Below are positions 46,081-58,086 of a DNA stretch of 64,000 nt, in pieces. The stretch lies in contig CM065312.1 of assembly GCA_033032175.1 (NCBI GenBank), positions 4,588,001-4,652,000 of the forward strand. The letters run 5' to 3'. Under the pieces are notes generated by a model, which ran no database searches, was not told the DNA's origin, and saw nothing but the letters and a program-made list of their open reading frames with translations. The stretch's first letter is position 1, and each line of letters begins with the position of its first letter. This DNA is from Saturnia japonica (lineage: Eukaryota > Arthropoda > Insecta > Lepidoptera > Saturniidae). Position numbers and translations under genes: made by a program.

Positions 46081-46458
46081 TTTAACAGTTTCAAAGTAGG
46101 TTTACGACTGATAATACGATAGGTACCTAGTATGCTTGGTCGAAGACCATCACTTCGGAGAAAACAATGCATCATACTGCACGTGTTCAAGGCAATTAAG
46201 GATAACAAAAGCTAGACCGACCTCGGATGTTTCGGAGCTTCATAGTCTTTTGTTACCTGATAATAAACAATAATACCGATAATAAATATTTACTGTCTAA
46301 AAATATGAACACATTTCTTCGTAATAGAGAATGGCGTATCGCTATAAAGAGTGTTTCAATATGTGGGTTTTAACGCAAACCAAACAAGTTGGGCTCACTT
46401 CAACGTTATAGGGAGTTTATCGTTATAAAGGATAACGTTATAAAGAGTTTACACTGTA

Positions 46459-47556
46459 TCTTTCTGCGATCATTGTTTCGGTTTTAACAAGAATTAAGGA
46501 ACACCTATGGAATAGCGCTACAAAAAGCAAGCGCTCTATCTACACCTACAGTAAATATAGTTTCATGATTGAATAATAATTTGCCTATAGATATTATAAT
46601 ATTAATTGCATTTTAATAGATACGTAGCCCCTATTCATCACTCTCTATTGTTAATGACATCATGTAATGACGAAGTAATTATTTATCGTTGTTAAGTGAA
46701 AGAAAATAATTAATGGTTATCGTTAATTTTCCTTTCCCTAGTAATTAAGTTACGTAATTACAGCGGAGAAAATAGGTACAAGTTGTGTTGGCAGTCGCGT
46801 GAAATACGGATAGGTTTTTCGTCGAATCAGTTAGGTATGAGGCGCGGCAAGGTGAAGGGCGTGAGATCGATAGCCCGGGAACTTGGCTCGTTTTACCCAC
46901 TTAAACCGATTAAATGTTTATTGTAATAATATGTTGAAACATTTTATTTAGGCTACCATTATGATAAATAGTACCGTATTTTATTCCACTTTTAAGGTAT
47001 AATTTGAGTTAAACAAAGTCGAATTTTAGGACATTTGAATTTTATTTTGCATTGATATGCATTCACATTCTTTAAGGATCAAAAACAAAACATTAAAATA
47101 ATCTTAATCGGTATAATCTGGTTCGGAAAACATTCCGTTCATTGAGAAGAACCGGTTCGAAATGCGGTCGGGTTTATCTTTTTTTCCAACTGTACATGTG
47201 TTAAAATAATAAGTACAATTATAATAATTTAGTGGATGCATAGAGAGGGAGTCACTTCCAGACATCACTATCATTCACATAATAAAACACCCTGTTGTAA
47301 CCTGTAGTAATTTATGGTATAATATGTTTAATTTAATGTGGCTGTTGTGTAACCCCTTGATCTTCTGTTTGTAATAAATGGTGTGTTCACATTCAAGCTT
47401 TAATTTAATACCTTTATATTGTTTACAACATATACATATTCCCTCTAGGCAGGCCACGGTTGGTAATTACCATCTTTCTATCGGTGGCTCTTTATATTTT
47501 GCCAAGAGCCACTGGTGCGTTTTATATACTAGTAGTTTAAATTCTTTAATAAAATT
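46459..47556. other. No gene recognised
   Basis: A+T-rich spacer. Short open frames only. Confidence 0.5.
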
Positions 47557-48703
47557 CTATAATAACAGTAATAAATTTCTTAAATAACATTTTGACATAA
47601 AACCTGCTTGACATGGTCCTTGATATCTTGTTGTCTGGCAAATTAGTATAATGTGTTTCGGAATCTTATTATAGAACCTAAAACAATAGATATTAATTAT
47701 AAAGCTTTTATTAGTCTTACTGAGTCTGAAACACTGTACGACTAATTTATCTCTATATCTAGTAATAAAATTCTGCTCAACTTTGACAAAATCTAGCTTG
47801 GTTAGTTTTTTGCGAATATACATTAAGTTATCAAGGGTGTTTGGGAAGGCAAAATTAATATACCATGTTGCTGGAATTTGTTCTTTAGTGATTCGCGAGG
47901 TCTCATGTTGTATATTGCTCGAATTACCCGCTTTTGAAATATTAATATGGTAGCTATCTCAGCTGCTAAACCCCAAAGGAAAATACCGTAAGACAATAAA
48001 CTATGAAAATGAGTGAAGTAGACTAACCTAGCAATGGCAATATCACTTAATTAGCGAATCTTACGTACTGCAAATGCAGCAGAACTAAATCTTCCCGCCA
48101 AAGTTTTATATGCGGACCCCACTGTAATTTTGAATCAAGCGTAATACTTAGGTATTAAATAAGACAGTAAGTAAGGTAGTAAGACAGTACTATCAACTAA
48201 GCCTACTAAATTCCCTTCTATCTTGATACTACTATCAACACGCCGAACATTGGGCATGGCAAATATCATACATTTGGTTTTGTTTGCATTTAGCAATAAA
48301 TTATTTAAAGTAAGCCATTCAGAGATTTTACCTTAGGTATTGTTTGATTACCTAAGCTCAGAATCTATTCTCTAACATTGAAATATAAGTGAAGTGTCGT
48401 CTACAAAAAGAACCATGTCAGCACCGTTTTCAACCACCAGCGGTAGTTCGTTTATATAAACGAGAAACAAAAATGGTCCCAAGATCGAGCCCTGAAGGAC
48501 GCCGATTGTAGCCAATGATCTCGAAGAGTTTGCCCCATTTACACTTATTATCTGACAGCGAACTGTTAAATAAGAAATTAGTTGATTGAGAGAAGTTCTA
48601 CACACACCATAGTGTTTTAGCTTAAGTATAAGCATACTATGGTCAACGCAGTCGAAGGCGTTTGAGAGATCACAGAACACAACGATTGCATCCTGCGACT
48701 CCT
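47557..48703 (-). pseudogene. CR1/Jockey-type LINE reverse transcriptase remnant
   Basis: From the 5' side on the minus strand: DLSNAFDCVDHSML (first catalytic Asp block), VLQGSILGPFLFLVYINELP, and MVLFVDDTSLI (catalytic DD). Frameshifts follow with ILLNANKTKCMIF-like text. The C-terminal tail FITRYRDKLVVQCFRLSKTN...FYNKIPKHI lies at about 47640-47800. Several frame breaks, no endonuclease, and a truncated 5' end near 48703 next to a TATG microsatellite. Confidence 0.75.
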
Positions 48704-49626
48704 CCTATGTATGTATGTATAAGGTTGCTATTCGTTCCGACATATCGGGAAAGTGACCATCATTACGTCCTTTGTATTCCGCGCGGTCATGGCATTTCAA
48801 ACACTTGCGGTAAACTATTTGGCCGCGCTGTTGAAGATGGAAAATGATATGGATTTTGAGCGACGGTCGCTTTTAACAATAAAATTTGGGGAACAAAGTT
48901 GGCTGGGAAATTTTCTGGATGGGGTGTACATGGATATGATCTCACTTATTAAATGAAACAAAAACTCCTGAAAGAATCTCCACATGCTCAAATAGTGAGG
49001 ATATTTGTTTATGATGTCTGGTCACGATGAAACTGTGAAAAGATTATTGATGTAAAATATCTAATGCGGCGGGGCAGACCGATTGTTGAACACAATGTTA
49101 GTTGATGTTGGCGTAGCGACGCTTTGGCCAACGTTGGCGGTGTGGAGCGGAGATCGTTTTGTTGTTAATAGACAGTCTGGATCATTTCAAAGTTTCATGT
49201 TAAAACATGAATAGATTAAAAGCATTGATATTATAAGGATATTGACCACCATACACATATTAATAAAATAAACATCTTCACAGTGACTTTATTTCAGGCA
49301 CTGGTAATGGTACCGTCAGTATGTCAGTCACACACAATATTTTTTAAATATTTACTAAGATGTTTCACGTATGCTGGACGTCCCGTGACGGCCAACTTTT
49401 TTATAATTTTTATTTATATCGAACCAGTGGACTGATTAAAGAAATAGCCCGTTGCTATGGAGACATGCTAAGAAGACTATGGAGTATTATAGTGCTATTG
49501 AATAAACAAAATATGGAGTGAATATGAACAGCGTGAAGTTTTATAAACATGTGAAAAATCAGAAATAACTACATAAACGCGCAAGAAATTTATTTAGTTT
49601 AAGTTCCTCTATCTCCTTTTTTTATT
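48704..49626. other. No gene recognised
   Basis: Mixed-composition spacer left of the Copia insertion. No supported open frame. Confidence 0.45.
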
Positions 49627-49631
49627 TGAAC

Positions 49632-49800
49632 TGTTGTTGAATATGGAACGCAACCATTTTTAGTTCCTTTTTTCTGAACGTACAGCGCTTCCTTCCTGCT
49701 GTCACTTCGACTTGTTCTGTAACTGTAAAGTTGTACTGTAATAAAACCAAGTTTATGAAAGAATATATTTTATTTACCACATCTACGCAATTTTCCTTCA
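49632..49800 (+). repeat. Copia 5' LTR
   Basis: 169 bp with TG...CA ends, identical to the 3' LTR. Contains AATAAA near 49740. Confidence 0.95.
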
Positions 49801-49811
49801 TGGTAGCAGAG
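49801..49811 (+). other. Primer binding site, tRNA-iMet 3'-end type
   Basis: TGGTAGCAGAG immediately after the LTR is complementary to the 3' end (CUCUGCUACCA) of initiator tRNA-Met. This is a different part of the same tRNA from that used by the element at 25.6-30.3 kb. Confidence 0.8.
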
Positions 49812-49976
49812 CGTGGTTGTATGTGGTATAGTTTAAAATATCAGAAAAGTGAAAATACAACTTCAGACAGTGAAATACAAGTTAGTTTAGATTTGAAGCA
49901 AAGTCATAATTACAACGTGGCCGACTGAACATTCACGTGTAAAAATAATTTTTCATCCAGAGTGTAACACGTCGAA

Positions 49977-52595
49977 ATGGGCTCAAATATGTTTAATCTG
50001 GAAAAACTAATTGGAAGAGAAAACTTTTCGACTTGGAAATTTAGTATGAAAACATATTTAGAGCACGAAGATTTGTGGTGCTGCGTTGAACCCGGCAAAG
50101 ATCCTGTAGATAATAACAAGGACATCAAGGCGAAGGCTAAGCTGATTTTATTATTGGATCCGCAAAATTATGTTCATGTTCAAGAATGTAAAACTACAAA
50201 ACAGGTATGGGATAGTTTACACAGAGCTTTTGATGATAACGGGCTTACAAGAAAAGTAGGTCTGCTTAGGGACTTAATAAATACTACATTAGAGTCAAGC
50301 GATAGTGTCGAAGAGTATGTAAGCAAGATCATGACAACAGCTCACAAACTCCGGAATATAGGATTTGATGTCAATGATGAATGGCTTGGAACTTTGATGT
50401 TGGCAGGCTTGCCTATTGAATACAAGCCCATGATCATGGGGCTAGAGAGTTCAGGTATTACAATCAGTGCTGACTCAGTCAAATCTAAACTAATTCAAGA
50501 GGTCAATGTATCAAAGTCAGCTGCTTTTTATACAAACTCTAAAAAATATAATAATCTAAAAACACAGCCACTAAAAGCAAAGGGACCGAGATGTTTCAAC
50601 TGCAATAGACATGGACATTTTGCCAAGTTTTGTAAGCTACCTAAGAAAACAGCACATAAAGTAGAAAGCTCCAGTTTTGTTGCAGCTTTTTCAGCCACCA
50701 CTCAAGAAAAAAGTGATAAATGGTTCATAGACTCCGGTGCATCCATGCATATGACAAGCAGAAGCGAGTGGATGTACAATGTTACAGAGACATCAGTGAA
50801 GAATATTACAGTAGCTAACAGGGAGCCATTAGCTGTAAAGGGAGTTGGATGTGTGGACATTTATTTAAATCAGGAAGATAAAATTCAGGTAAAAAATGTT
50901 TTATTTGTTCCTGGGTTAGCTGCTAATCTCCTTTCTGTCAGTACTATTGTAAAGAGTGGATATAAAGTTTCATTTAATAACAAGGGATGTCAAATTGAAA
51001 ATGGAAATGGGGAAATTATATGCTCTGCAATATTGAACAACAATTTGTATATAATGAACACTAGTATAGAGATCGCTCATTTAACTTCAAATTCAAACTG
51101 TAATGACACTTATTTATGGCACTTGCGCATGGCACATTTGAATTTTGCAGATGTAAAGAACCTACCTGGTTGTGCTGAGGGTGTGTCTCTGTCTCAGAAT
51201 GAAAGTAATGTCATCAGCTGTATCCATTGTTTGGAAGGTAAGCAAGCCAGATTGCCATTTAATAATGTTGGTTCCAGAGCAACGAGACCGCTAGAACTAA
51301 TACATTCTGATTTATGTGGTCCTATGGAAAATGTGTCATATGGAGGCATGAAATATTTTATCACTTATATAGATGACTTTACACGAATGGTTCATATATA
51401 TCTCCTTAAAGATAAAATGAGTGTTCAAAATACCTTTATGGATTTCAAATTAAAAGTAGAGAATGAATTGGAACTTAAAATTAAAATTATACGCACCGAT
51501 AATGGCAAAGAGTATTGTAATCATAATTTCCAGAAGTTCTTATCTAATCATGGTATTGTTCATCAGACCTCTACTCCGTACACTCCGCAGCACAACGGTT
51601 TGGCTGAAAGAATGAATAGGACTCTGGTCGAACGAGCAAGGTGCATGTTATTCTATGCTGACCTAGAGAAGCGCTTGTGGGCTGAAGCTTTGGCAACTGC
51701 TGCATATGTTGTAAACCGTTCCCCAACTAGGGTATTGAAAGGTAAAACTCCATATGAGATATGGAGAGGAAAAAAACCCAATTTATCACACCTGAGAATA
51801 TTTGGCTCTGACGCTATGGTCCATGTACCAAAAGAAAAACGCCAAAAGTGGGATAAAAAATCAATAAAGATGGTATTGGTGGGCTATTGTGAAAACTCCA
51901 AGGGATATCGTTTGATGGACCCTAAAACACATAAAATAATAAAAAGTAGGGATGTTGTTTTCATGGAGAATTACAAAGATAATATCAATATACAGTGTGA
52001 AATTAATGTTCCTGTTGAGGAGAGCCAGCCAACCAGTTCCAGCTCTGTTTCACCATTTAGTCAGAAGCCAGAGAGTACTGGTGTTACTCAGTTACAAGAA
52101 ATATGCACTCGGGAGTCCTCACATGTAAAGTCAGGTAAAGGCTCAGATACACAAAATTATAGTGAAGACTCAAGTGACACTGATGCCGGAGAACTGGATG
52201 AAACTTACTATCCTTCCTCTTCAATGAGACAGGACTATAAGAGTAATATTTCCTTAAGACCATTGCAGTCCCGATTACGGAATACACAAAATAATGCACA
52301 GAATGACAAAAATAGTTTTTTGTGTTTGCTTACAGACACAACTGATCCACAGACTGTTGAGGAGGCTCTATTATCACCAAAATCAACAGAATGGAAAAAA
52401 GCCATGAATGAGGAATATAGTTCTTTGATGAAAAATAAAACGTGGAGTTTGACAGACCTCCCTCCAGGGAAGAAGGCTCTACCATGTAAATGGGTATTTA
52501 AAACAAAAACTGACCAGAGTGGAAATACAATCTGTTACAAGGCTAGACTTGTGATAAAAGGGTATGCACAGAAGAAGGGCATGGACTATGAGTAA
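49977..52595 (+). pseudogene. gag-pol: Copia Gag-protease-integrase-RT N-terminal part
   Basis: 872 codons to the premature TAA. Gag comes first, with zinc knuckle CFNCNRHGHFAKFC near residue 205-218. The protease is FIDSGASMHM near 250. The GAG-pre-integrase zinc site is WHLRMAHLNF...CIHCLEGK. The integrase D,D,E is in HSDLCGPM (about 444), RTDNGKEY (about 507) and PQHNGLAERMNRTL (about 542). The RT start reads CKWVFKTK, then KARLVIKGYAQKKG. Start: the ATG at 49977 begins MGSNMFNLEKLIGREN, which aligns with the related gag at 3728. Frame and motifs are otherwise intact. Confidence 0.95.
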
Positions 52596-53879
52596 ACATA
52601 CTCGCCAGTTGTAAGATACACAACAATTCGATATTTATTTGCTCTGGCAGCCAAATATGAACTAGAAATTGATCAAATGGATGCTGTATCGGCGTTTCTA
52701 CAGGGAGAGATTGATAGAGATATTTACATGCAGCAGCCAGATCAATACAAACAAGGATCTCAAGTATGTATACTACATAAATCCATATATGGACTAAAAC
52801 AGGCCAGCCGCTTGTGGAATATTAAATTAAATAATGTTCTACATGAACTGGGGATGCAACAATCTAAAACAGATCCTTGTGTCTATTGGAATGCAGAAAA
52901 GAACACATTTATAGCTGTCTGGGTAGATGATTTAATATTGTTTACTGCTCAACAGTCTATGAAAACTTTATTGAAAGAAAAATTGAAGCAACGCTTTGAA
53001 ATGAAAGATCTTGGCCCCGCAAGTCAGTGTGTAGGTTTACATATCACCAGAGACAGAGACAAAGTAATGATAGACCAAGAAAAATATATAAATGAGATAC
53101 TGGCAAGATTCAGAATGTCAGAATGTAAACCTGTAAAAACACCAATTGAAGTTGGTATGAAATTTAATGAAAACATAGAAGAAGAAAAATTAGCTGATAG
53201 TCCTTATCAACAAGCTATTGGCTCCTTACTCTATGTAGCTCAAGGTACACGACCTGATATATCCTTTGCAGTGAACACACTCAGCAGATATAACAAAAAT
53301 CCAAAAGCTACGCATTGGTGTGCAGTGAAGAGAATCTTTAGATATCTACAGGGCACAAAAAATTTGAAATTAGTTTACACCAAAGATGGTAATGAGAACA
53401 TCACAGGATATTGTGATGCTGATTGGGCGAGTGACGTGCATGATCGTAAGTCGTGCACGGGTTATATTTTTATGTTACAGGGAGGTGGTATTTCCTGGCG
53501 GTCACGGAAACAACAGACCGTCGCATTATCGACAGCTGAAGCTGAATATATGGCGATGTCTTCCGCGGCGCAAGAGGCGCTGTGGCTGCAACAACTGCAC
53601 GATGAACTTGGCCAACAGCAGAGCAACCCACTTGTCATCTTTAGTGACAATCAAAGTGCGATAAAACTCTCCATCAGTGATTGTTATTTACCTAGATCTA
53701 AGCACATAGATATTCGGTATCATTTTTTAAAGGACCATGTCAATAACTTACAAATAAAGTTTTGCTATATAAAGGGTGAACAAATGGTTGCGGACATATT
53801 AACAAAGGGTACTGCTGCTGACAAACATTTATATTGTTTAAGAAAAATGGGATTGCGTTCCAAGGGAGAGTGTTGTTGA
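52596..53879 (+). pseudogene. pol: Copia RT catalytic half and RNase H
   Basis: In the same frame as the preceding piece, directly after its TAA. The first RT Asp is in IDQMDAVSAFLQGEI, the catalytic pair in VWVDDLILF, and then GTRPDISFAVN. RNase H is in YCDADWASD and STAEAEYMAMS, with SDNQSAIKL. The end is VADILTKGTAADKH. A start at 52677 would be too late to give a functional enzyme. The TAA is the only lesion seen in the whole polyprotein. Confidence 0.95.
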
Positions 53880-54039
53880 ATATGGAACGCAACCATTTTT
53901 AGTTCCTTTTTTCTGAACGTACAGCGCTTCCTTCCTGCTGTCACTTCGACTTGTTCTGTAACTGTAAAGTTGTACTGTAATAAAACCAAGTTTATGAAAG
54001 AATATATTTTATTTACCACATCTACGCAATTTTCCTTCA
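53871..54039 (+). repeat. Copia 3' LTR
   Basis: 169 bp identical to the 5' LTR, preceded by the purine tract AAGGGAGAG. The pol stop codon (53877-53879) lies inside its first 9 nt. Confidence 0.95.
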
Positions 54040-54044
54040 TGAAC

Positions 54045-56214
54045 TACAAGCTTTTAAAATTATTGAAATATTGAATAAAAACTTGTTTTTCAAAAGTTTT
54101 TTGTATGCGAAATTTCAGCTCAATCGGTTGGGGACAATTGTTTTAAAATTCAGTTGTAAGATTTGACCCATACCAACAAAGCAAGTTATACAAAGACTTG
54201 TAAAAAGTAAAGTATCCAGCGAAATATATCAAGCGACGTCTAAGCAATACATACATTAGAATTGGTCAATAATAAATATATAAATTTTTGTCTCTTTATA
54301 TCCTGACTAGAGCCTAGCCCTATATGGCAACCACAGAGATCTCTAAAGGCAACCCTATATATCTACGTAGCTAGAAACGGTGACGCTGAAAGCCAGTGCT
54401 TCTAATCCTGATATTAGCAATTTTTATTGTTATCCAGGTTCCACCAAAGATATTTTATAAATACGGCATTGACGCTCTTTACGTGTCATCGTGAATGGTG
54501 GGAAATTGCCCTCAGTTTACTTTCGACTTGATACCGGCGTGAGCGAGAAGAAACTTTTATCCTTTTTTGACATCGGATTTTCCGCCTTACACTATAATTC
54601 CCTGTCTCTTTTGTTTCATCATGCTGATAACAAAATTTGTAACGTTTTCAAATTGCTTTTAGTGAGAGTTTAACGCGTCTATTTATAAAACGTCATTGGG
54701 TTACACAGGGCGTTTGAGGTTAGGTAAAGAGATCTCAAGTATGAACAATAAAAAAGTGATGCATTTACACATTTTTTATTTCGAAAATGAATTATACCGG
54801 TGCACTTTCTTGCACATTTTTTATATGCGTGTAAAAGGCCAACGCACAATAGTAGTGATATTATCAATTCAGCCTGAACATAAGCTAGATGTATGTAGAA
54901 ATAATTAGTAAAATATATTTTAGGAGAAAGCAATTACGAAAACAAAACACAACGTGGTAAATGTCGATAGAGAAGTCATTATAAAAAATTGATATTTTTA
55001 TGAAAAAAGCGATATTCTTTGACGTCATTTTTAAAATAAATTTCGTATTCATGCCGGCCTGTTGGCTTAGGCTGTAATCTCTCGCAGTAGGCGTATCGGA
55101 GAGGCTCCTGCGATGTCGTCACGACAAAATCAAGGTCGTCCGATTTCAGATCACGTAGCAATACTTTTTTTATTAAAACTGCTGTTTCTGCTCAGTATTA
55201 ATAATTAATGGGTCTCATTGAAATTTACGTCTTTACTGTAACGGCACTTAACATATTATATCATATCATCACTGTTCTAGTGGGCGTCGTCAGGGTAAAT
55301 TGCAAGAATAAAGTAAAATATTCTCTTAAGGCTATTTGTAAAGGTTTGAACGTTCTGATGATCCAAATAAAAATGTTCGTGCCTTCTTGTCCTAGCCGCC
55401 GTCGGCTGCCTTTTAAGACTTCCAGCCAAGTAATTTTCTTTTTAATGTAAAGTATGTATATTTCATTTAATAACGGTATTGTTTTATGTTCTGACCTTTA
55501 AAGAATTTGCATTTTTCAAAATTTAAATTTAAACACAGAGATACAACAGAAAAGATAAAAGCAGATTGATTGGCATTTAAAACCGACATCTTAAAACGAG
55601 AGTACTGGGATTTGCAGCCGTAAAGTTTACGTCATAATTACATGCTATCACACAGAAGCGTAATATAACAAAACAAAATATAACGTTAATTTGTTTAGAA
55701 AAATTATAAATTGATGATATTAAGTACACATACTTACTTATCATATTTTAATGAAAACTGTTTATTTATTCACAAGAATGTTTACTACTTTCAGGAGATA
55801 AGATCTTTTTGCAAATATGTATTTGAAAAAAGAAACAAATTAAAAAGCCCCAGTGCGATAAAGTTAAAAGTAGACGTGTTTCTTAAACTATATTGTGAAC
55901 ATTAAATTAATGCAATGATTGATTTTACGAGCAAATATTTGAAAAAAAATCGACTTTGACAACAACTCAGAATGAATTGTAAATAATATGATATTATAAA
56001 TAAACAGATTAACGTTTAAATATAAAATATAAAAATGTTTATGGAACTAATTTTGTGTTACAGTGTAATCTGAATATAAATCGAAATTAACTTTCAAATA
56101 ATATAAGCTTATGTATAATTTTTTCTTATCTTCTATATTCATAAAAGTGTTGTTTTGACTGTACATTTAATACTTTTTTCAAAATTTACGAATAAACAAG
56201 ATAGGTTTGAACGA
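54045..56214. other. No gene recognised
   Basis: A+T-rich. The minus open frame 54979-55161 (about 44 residues of coding-like composition, LKSDDLDFVVTTSQEPLRYA) has no recognised family. No transposon ends were assigned. Confidence 0.4.
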
Positions 56215-56818
56215 TATTGTCACAAATATGCCAATAAAAAATTCTTTGTCTGCCTGTTTATATGTCCAGATTTAACTCAAAAGCGGTTTGACCGATTCTT
56301 ATGTCATTTTATACACGCGATGCTTATGTCAGTGGTCCATTGATAGGGTATATGAATTTTTATTAAAACTTTTGTAAATTAAAAAAAAGAATTTCCTAAA
56401 ATTTAAAGTTTCCTTAATTCATAACCGATATTGATGAAATTTGGTATACGAGAAGTATAAGTCATTCCATAAGTGATAGGCTATAAGGATTGTCTTAAAA
56501 TTATAACATAAAAAAAAATCCAAAATTTAATCTTTATTAATTCTCAACTGCTATTAACTAAGTTTCGTAAACGGGATTCAAAAGTGATTAAATAATTTTA
56601 TTGATAGGCAATCGTCAACAATAATTTCAGAAATATGTAAAAAAACACGTTTCATAATTCGCAACCAATTTTGATGAAAATTGTACACGAGAAGTACACG
56701 TCCTTCCTAAATTGATAGGTTATATGAATTGTCACGAATGTAAGTAAAAATAAAATTACGGGATGAAAATGATTACTGCGTGTAACAAACGCGCGCGGAG
56801 CCGCGGGCACACAGCTAG
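56215..56818 (+). mobile_element. Helitron-like element, third family (copy 2)
   Basis: Shares the start text (GTCTGCCTGTTTATATGTCC), the middle (GACCGATTCTTATG) and the end (ATTGTACACGAGAAGTACACG...GCCGCGGGCACACAGCTAG before T) with 38322-38828. Longer than that copy in the middle. 5' limit approximate. Confidence 0.5.
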
Positions 56819-57989
56819 TTAATAATATAATTTTATAAAACTAATTTCGCTACGGTGTTAATGTGTCCATTTTTACGACTCTAAACACCATTATTGACCA
56901 TTCAAACGAGATCCCATGGCGATTTATAATTTTATTTTCCTTTGACCGTTTTCACACTTGTTATGGTGGATTAGACGGACCAAGTAAAGCTGGATGCCGA
57001 TCCCGTGAAGCTTTTGAAATCTTAGTTGGGCATAGTCTTGTTTTAGTTCACGTTTTAATAGGTACGTTTCAATATCGAGTCTCTGAATCCTTTGTTCTTC
57101 AGCTGAATTTATTTCAGACGTGATTACGTATTGTCATTGAAATTTTGATTTAAAATTCACGTTTAAATAGTTTAAATTGAATTTTGTTAAGTAATTAAAA
57201 TATATAATTCATTTTATAAAAATGAACGAACCCGTGAATTTATGGATTATAAGACTTTGTCCTGATTTAAGTCAAGTGATAAACCTGTAATGGTATGAAA
57301 ATTGGTATCAAAGTTCGTATGGGAAAAACCATTTTTTAGCTTGATTTATTTCTAACTTGATAATAATATTTTTCGATACAATTAATGAAATACGTAAATA
57401 TATAAGTAGGTACATACGCATATAAGTACATACCTGAATCGTGATACTAAGTAAAATTTTTTCAAATAATTAAATGTTACGTATTCTACGGACTTTTTTA
57501 TTGTTCCCATGCGTAATAGAGTAGAAATTTTTTGATATAAAAAAAGCTAAAGATTTTCCTATATTAAATTCGTTGCGGTCTAATGGTTGGTCCAATGAAA
57601 TATAGATCAGATGTCCGTAGATTCACTTATATTTGCTGAAATATATCAATAGCTAATATGAAGGAATATGTATTATTAAACGTCTAGGGGTGGTTAAGAC
57701 AGTTCTTTACTTCAATGCCCGCCTGAGGTAAGCCTTTATCGTCGCCTATGGAGGTTAGAGATATCATTACCACGTTGCCGACTTGAACTCCTTTTCCTAA
57801 GGAGCTCTGGAAACCCTCGTCATTGCAGGAACACAACACAAGACTATTTTGCTTCGATCTTCTGTAGGTTGGAGGTATTTCACTAGTCGAACTGATCCAA
57901 GTAGATAGAAATCCCGAAAGACATTTATAAAATAATTTTAATAATTGGTTAGGTTATAGTTTATCACTAGAAACAGTTTTTGAGAAATT
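56819..57989. other. No gene recognised
   Basis: A+T-rich spacer. Short open frames only. Confidence 0.5.
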
Positions 57990-58086
57990 GTTATGTATAA
58001 CAATCTTACGTGCATCTGTTTGTAGGCAATCGTGTATCTTCTGAACGACTTCACTTATTGAGCTCATATTTCCATAATGTATTATA

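Larger units (their letters stand above)
45202..46456 (-). mobile_element. Pogo/Tigger-like element (copy B), 1255 bp
   Basis: 21-bp inverted ends CAGTGTAAACTCTTTATAACG and TA flanks (45200-45201, 46457-46458). It carries only the N- and C-terminal parts of a pogo-type transposase on the minus strand, so the DDE core was deleted. Same family as copy A at 25556-30818. Confidence 0.85.
49632..54039 (+). mobile_element. Complete Copia element, 4408 bp, identical LTRs
   Basis: LTRs at 49632-49800 and 53871-54039 are 169 bp each and I see no difference between them. Both begin TG and end CA. The 5-bp duplication TGAAC is at 49627-49631 and 54040-54044. The primer site TGGTAGCAGAG starts right after the 5' LTR. 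One polyprotein frame spans 49977-53879 with a single in-frame TAA at 52593-52595. Identical LTRs imply very recent insertion. Confidence 0.97.

Noticed and set aside
52084..52299. Minus-strand open frame in Copia pol
   Set aside because: Shadow of the integrase-RT linker region on the plus strand.
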